The translations under genes were made by a program, and so were the position numbers. A stretch of 64,000 nt of DNA from Pyxicephalus adspersus. Taxonomy: Eukaryota; Chordata; Amphibia; Anura; Pyxicephalidae. The stretch covers positions 67,288,688 to 67,352,687 of the forward strand of contig NC_092859.1 in NCBI RefSeq assembly GCF_032062135.1. The letters run 5' to 3'. Under the pieces are notes generated by a model. It was not told the origin of the DNA and did not search any database. It worked only from the letters and a program-made list of their open reading frames with translations. This document shows, piece after piece, positions 60,147 through 64,000 of the stretch (position 1 is the first letter of the stretch; every line of letters starts with the position of its first letter).

Positions 60147-62782
60147 TTATAAGTATGTGTCAAATATTTGTACCGTTCTGCTATTGTTTACTAGATGATG
60201 ATTGTATAGTGCCCTTTTGGCCTCTTTATATGGACTGTTATCATTGTTACTACGACTGATACCCAGTCTGTAATTCACTTATAATGTATTATGAAGGACT
60301 AAGAATAATACACTAACACTGTTTGCCCAAAAATCCTTCTTTTTCTTTGTGGTTATTTTCTGCCAGGCAAATATTTAGGCATGGTGGTCAACAATCTGAG
60401 GTTTTCATTCAAGGTTTCTATCTGCATGAGCATGTAGTTAAGTGAAATCTATAGTGTTCCCATATAGGTTGGGGTTCTATTCAATCTGGCCTATTCACAC
60501 ATAAGGAAACCAGTATGGTTGGGATAAATTTGATTTAAGAATAAACTCATTTCAGTCTGTTAGCCATTTTTTGGGGCAAAAATTGTATATAGGTGCAAGT
60601 AAAATATCAGGCAATAATCTGAAAAAAGGATATAGTCTGTCTTGCTTCAAGATCATCATATGGTGCGGTAGTACTGAATCCCTGGGGAAAGTTTTATCAT
60701 TAGAAGAGAGATTAAAATATATACACTTAGGTAGATGGGTAAGGATTAATAATATAATAGGTTTTGCTATACCCAGCCGAGCTTTCGGATACCACCCGGG
60801 AACAATTTTTTGGAAATTTTATTCACTGTTTTTTTATTATTTTTTCTAGATTAAGTCTTATGGACCTTTAAATTGCAACTGTAGTCACACTGCAAAGCTT
60901 GCAAAGTCCTGCAAAAGTCAATATAATTTAGGGAATGGGTGGTCTTTCAAAAATACTTTAACACCATGAAGAATCTGGGATGACAGTCACCACTTGTTTT
61001 AAATGTGTGTAGTTCCTAAGGATTATTATCTATCAAGCAAATGTATTGAGTATTTAAAAAAAGTGCGGTACAAGTGAACTTCCAGCTATGTATTTGGCTT
61101 TTGCCAAATATATAAATGCTCTTGGGGTCAATTAAATTATCTTTTGGAGAGAATAGGGAGTTTCATGAGACAACTTTTATGGCATTCATTGGCTATATTG
61201 GGCTACCAAGTCCTGCCCTTTCCTTTTTAAATCAAGTCATGCAATTTTGGAAAAAAATTACTTAAGAATTTATAGATTTGTGTATACATATATCATAAAA
61301 ATTAGATCTAAACTGTATCTACGTCATAGATAGTCATAACAACTAGTGGCTGAAATATATGTGCAATGGGAGTGAAATAACAAGGGTCAGATGCAGAAAA
61401 TTCTAGTACCTCTAGTAGGTTTCCAATAGAGTAAATATTGGCTGTAACAGAGCTGATACTGGCAAGTCCTAGAACTGCTTTTTACCATTAATATGCCTGA
61501 AGCTGCTGGGTAACTTTGGGAACGTGTATCCTATGTTTTTTTTTTACAGTTCTGCAACTGATGTGTCACACTGGAAGATCTCCAATGCCTTATTCATCTA
61601 AAACCCCCCAGGGAAATGAACTGAAAGGGGTAGTCAATGATTTCAAATTTCATGTGCCATCTAACAGGAAGGCCTTGTTTATTTTGTGCTGCAGCTACGT
61701 CTCTTTTGTCATTCCCATTTCTGCATTTTGATTAAAGTCTATCGTTATTAAATTTCGCCACTGTCTTCCGAGAGAATTCATCCATAAAAGTCAATGTTAC
61801 TTTTCATTTTCATCTCTGATGAACTGTCTCAACTTAGCTTTGCCCCTCAGCTGAACAGAAATCGACTTAAAATCGCTGAACCTGTGAAGGTGGCGAAAAA
61901 AAAATCAATCACAAAAATGTCAGTGTAGAGGTCAAATTGAACTCCTCTATGCTGGGTGGATGAGCTTCAGGGTAAAAGTATGCAAAAAAAAAGTGGAAAA
62001 TATACACAAAATAAAAATGGTTTGTACATATTTAAGAAAGCATCAGAAAGATTTACATGTACCACATAATTTGCATCCCTGACATCATTTACAAAAAGTT
62101 GTATATAATTTCAAAAAGACAACACATTTAAGGTGGGACAATAAAATATTATGATATACTTACAGGGGTGTAGATCTGTATCATTATTAAAAGGAAATTT
62201 TGATTATAAGCCTTATAGCTAAGAGTAAATATTTTTATGCACCCAAGTTAATTACTTTGATATGACCACAGACAGCACAGCTTCTGTAAATGGTTTTGCC
62301 CTGTGTCTTGACATGTTAAGAAGACCTTCATACCCTTGACTAACAAATATTCTTAGTCGTCGAGTGTAAAGATAGACACATTTGCCACTGGAGCCTTTAA
62401 GCATGCAAAAAGCTAGGTGATGAAAAGCTCAACTGGGGACAGAAGCCCATTAATTCATTGCCAATACAGCTTTCAACCTATTAGGAGGTACAACTACCCT
62501 GTAATCAAACTGACAACTATGAAAGTTCCTTGTAAATAATGAAGCTTTTTTTAAAATACTCTGGAGTATACTCAGAGCATAGAACATTTTTTTCCTGTAG
62601 TGAACCTAAAAATGTTTTAGGAGAATTTTTGGACCTAGGTGATTGACAGCTTTTAAAGTTTGAAGTCGATGACCAGGCCATTACTCCTTTCTTGTTCAAG
62701 AGCTGGAAAACTAGCTCTTGATAACCAGTAGCTGCTCTTGTTAAAATTAAGATGCTCACGTACAAGTTTTTGTATTTGGTTG

Positions 62783-63142
62783 TACAGGTAGTCCCCAAGT
62801 TAAGGAAATCTGACATACAAACGCCTCCTAGATACGAAATAGGCTTCCCTGCTCGCTCCTGTGCAGAAGGAGTCTTGAAGGGGGCATGTTTTGCATGACT
62901 AGCAGAAGAAATCTTTTGCTAAAGCACAGCTGAGGTTGTGGGTGATCTTAGAGGGTGAGCTCTTTCTGCAGCCTCTTGTAACTGTTTAATGACCAGGACA
63001 AACTCTGCAGTTGTTTCTTTTTGCATATCAAAGCACAGCTTGCTCTAGAAGTTAATAAATGTCTAGGTTCCATAAAGATTTTTTTTTTGCTTTGTACAAA
63101 CCTGGTGCCCCTATCTTGTATGTAACCCGGGGACTACCTGTA
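62783..63142. mobile_element. Short inverted-repeat element, 360 bp
   Basis: It starts TACAGGTAGTCCCC and ends GGGGACTACCTGTA, perfect 14-bp inverted ends. The similarity continues inward with 'gacatacaaac' against 'ttgtatgtaac'. No transposase frame. Possibly TA-targeting; the superfamily is uncertain. Confidence 0.8.
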
Positions 63143-64000
63143 TAGTGATATTTGTTTGATATGTATAGTTATAGATATGATTGATTTGTATAGTGGTACA
63201 GCTGCCACCAGGGGCTTAAGGTAGCATGCTAGATATTGTCTACCTTTCAAAGGAAGGTAATGAAAAAAATACAGTAGCTACAAATGTAAAATTGTGCTTT
63301 CTAGGTTAAAATGGGATGTAATAAGGCATTGCAATAGAACATACAATAAAAAAATAAAAAAAATGATGCAATGTAATGGTAAAAATTCATAAATACAACA
63401 CAAAGACCTATATCATTGGTTAGCCTGGCTGGGTATGTAACCACCTAGCTTGGACACCCAAGCAGGTAAATGGTCAAATACTTAGGGTTTAAAGCCCCTA
63501 TCTACTCTGTGATAAATTTAATTTTTTTAATACGAGTGTTGAGTCTCGCAAGTGGCCTGCACATCATGTTCTCTTGTGTTCCTAACAGCTTCTTTTCCAA
63601 ACTAATTACAATTCGCAGGTCACATACCAAAAGGGTTGAGGGCATTCTTATGTACCCAATGCTTCACCGAACTAGCTAATGTGTATTGTACAGTTGTATC
63701 CTTACTTTTAAGTTAATTAAGGGACACTTCTTTCTGCTGCCTGTCAAGCTCCACTCTATTTACAACACAATCTAATGATTTTCACCTGCCAAGAACATTT
63801 ATCAGCTACTAGATTCCTTTGTGATGCTTAACACCTTTTACACTATTTCACACTTTTCAATTTTATATCACTATCCGTTATTAGTACATGTTTTTCTGGC
63901 ATTTTAGACACACACTTTAGGTAATATAAATAGAGATTTACTCATGTATATTTTTTTCCCCCCTTTTTAACCAATTAGATAATTTAAAGTCCCAGTCGAT

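Larger units (their letters stand above)
59016..60362. mobile_element. Large foldback element with about 510-560-bp arms
   Basis: The arms at about 59016-59573 and 59851-60362 are inverted copies; the tips read cagaaaataaacacaaagaa and its inverse. The left arm contains an expanded AT microsatellite (59404-59471) where the right arm has only a few units. The 275-bp loop has no clear gene. Each arm holds one hammerhead-like motif. It lies within a B55 intron. Confidence 0.82.
54695..64000 (-). other. PPP2R2B: Intron of the B55 gene (at least 9.3 kb)
   Basis: Extends from the acceptor at 54695-54696 to beyond the window. No further exon recognised. It holds a hAT element, a large foldback element and a short inverted-repeat element, listed separately. 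The small reading frames on both strands are not gene-like. Confidence 0.7.

Noticed and set aside
54695..64000. Search for the next upstream B55 exon (expected to encode the GTIRLCDMR segment)
   Set aside because: No matching reverse-complement segment with splice sites was found by eye; the exon is probably outside the window.
1..64000. tRNA genes, rRNA, CRISPR arrays, bacterial-type operons
   Set aside because: No cloverleaf with A- and B-box sequences, no rRNA blocks and no regularly spaced short repeats of CRISPR type were seen; the DNA is eukaryotic.

Overview
The window reads as nuclear DNA of a vertebrate, most likely a frog (Anura). It is AT-rich, has no bacterial-style gene packing, contains three GT-AG spliced exons of a vertebrate gene, and is crowded with transposon relics. 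These include CR1/L2-like and L1-like LINEs, a Tc1/mariner element with long terminal inverted repeats, several hAT-type non-autonomous elements, MITEs and foldback elements. Assignment to a frog, possibly a ranoid, rests on my recollection of these repeat families in amphibian genomes, not on a search.

The only host gene I can support is the 3' end of a PP2A B55 regulatory-subunit gene on the minus strand, best matched to PPP2R2B (B55-beta). Three consecutive coding exons are visible: 54694-54525 (170 bp), 52184-52093 (92 bp) and 49586-49307 (terminal, 280 bp to the stop). They join in frame to encode about the last 179 of roughly 443 residues. A poly(A) signal lies at 48942-48937. The 9.3 kb above 54694 is intron; the preceding exon was not found.

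The left 48 kb is intergenic and repeat-rich: MITE A at 2.1 and 44.3 kb; hairpin MITE B at 4.5, 14.0 and 32.1 kb; a foldback element at 5.3-5.8 kb; a cut-and-paste transposon relic at 7.9-9.4 kb with a second fragment at 39.0-39.9 kb; an L1 3' end at 11.8-13.0 kb; a complex repeat block at 21.8-27.0 kb holding a CR1-like LINE, a ~145-bp tandem array and a Pro/Ser/Thr-rich reading frame; a near-perfect palindrome at 27.2 kb; hAT-type elements at 32.5, 35.7, 37.4 and 37.9 kb; and a Tc1 relic at 46.4-47.3 kb. The introns carry hAT-like elements at 52.3 and 57.2 kb, foldback elements at 50.7 and 59.0 kb, and a short inverted-repeat element at 62.8 kb.

The most interesting observation is a recurring motif of about 50 nt that fits a minimal type I hammerhead ribozyme: stem I, CTGANGA, a short hairpin, GAAA, a tiny stem III ending in NTH, and stem I'. 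It occurs once in each arm of the foldback elements at 50.7-51.6 and 59.0-60.4 kb and once at 48.3 kb, with more decayed versions in both arms of the 5.3-5.8 kb element. Second in interest are two defective copies of one transposon that preserve complementary N- and C-terminal parts of its protein. All boundaries of old repeats are approximate.
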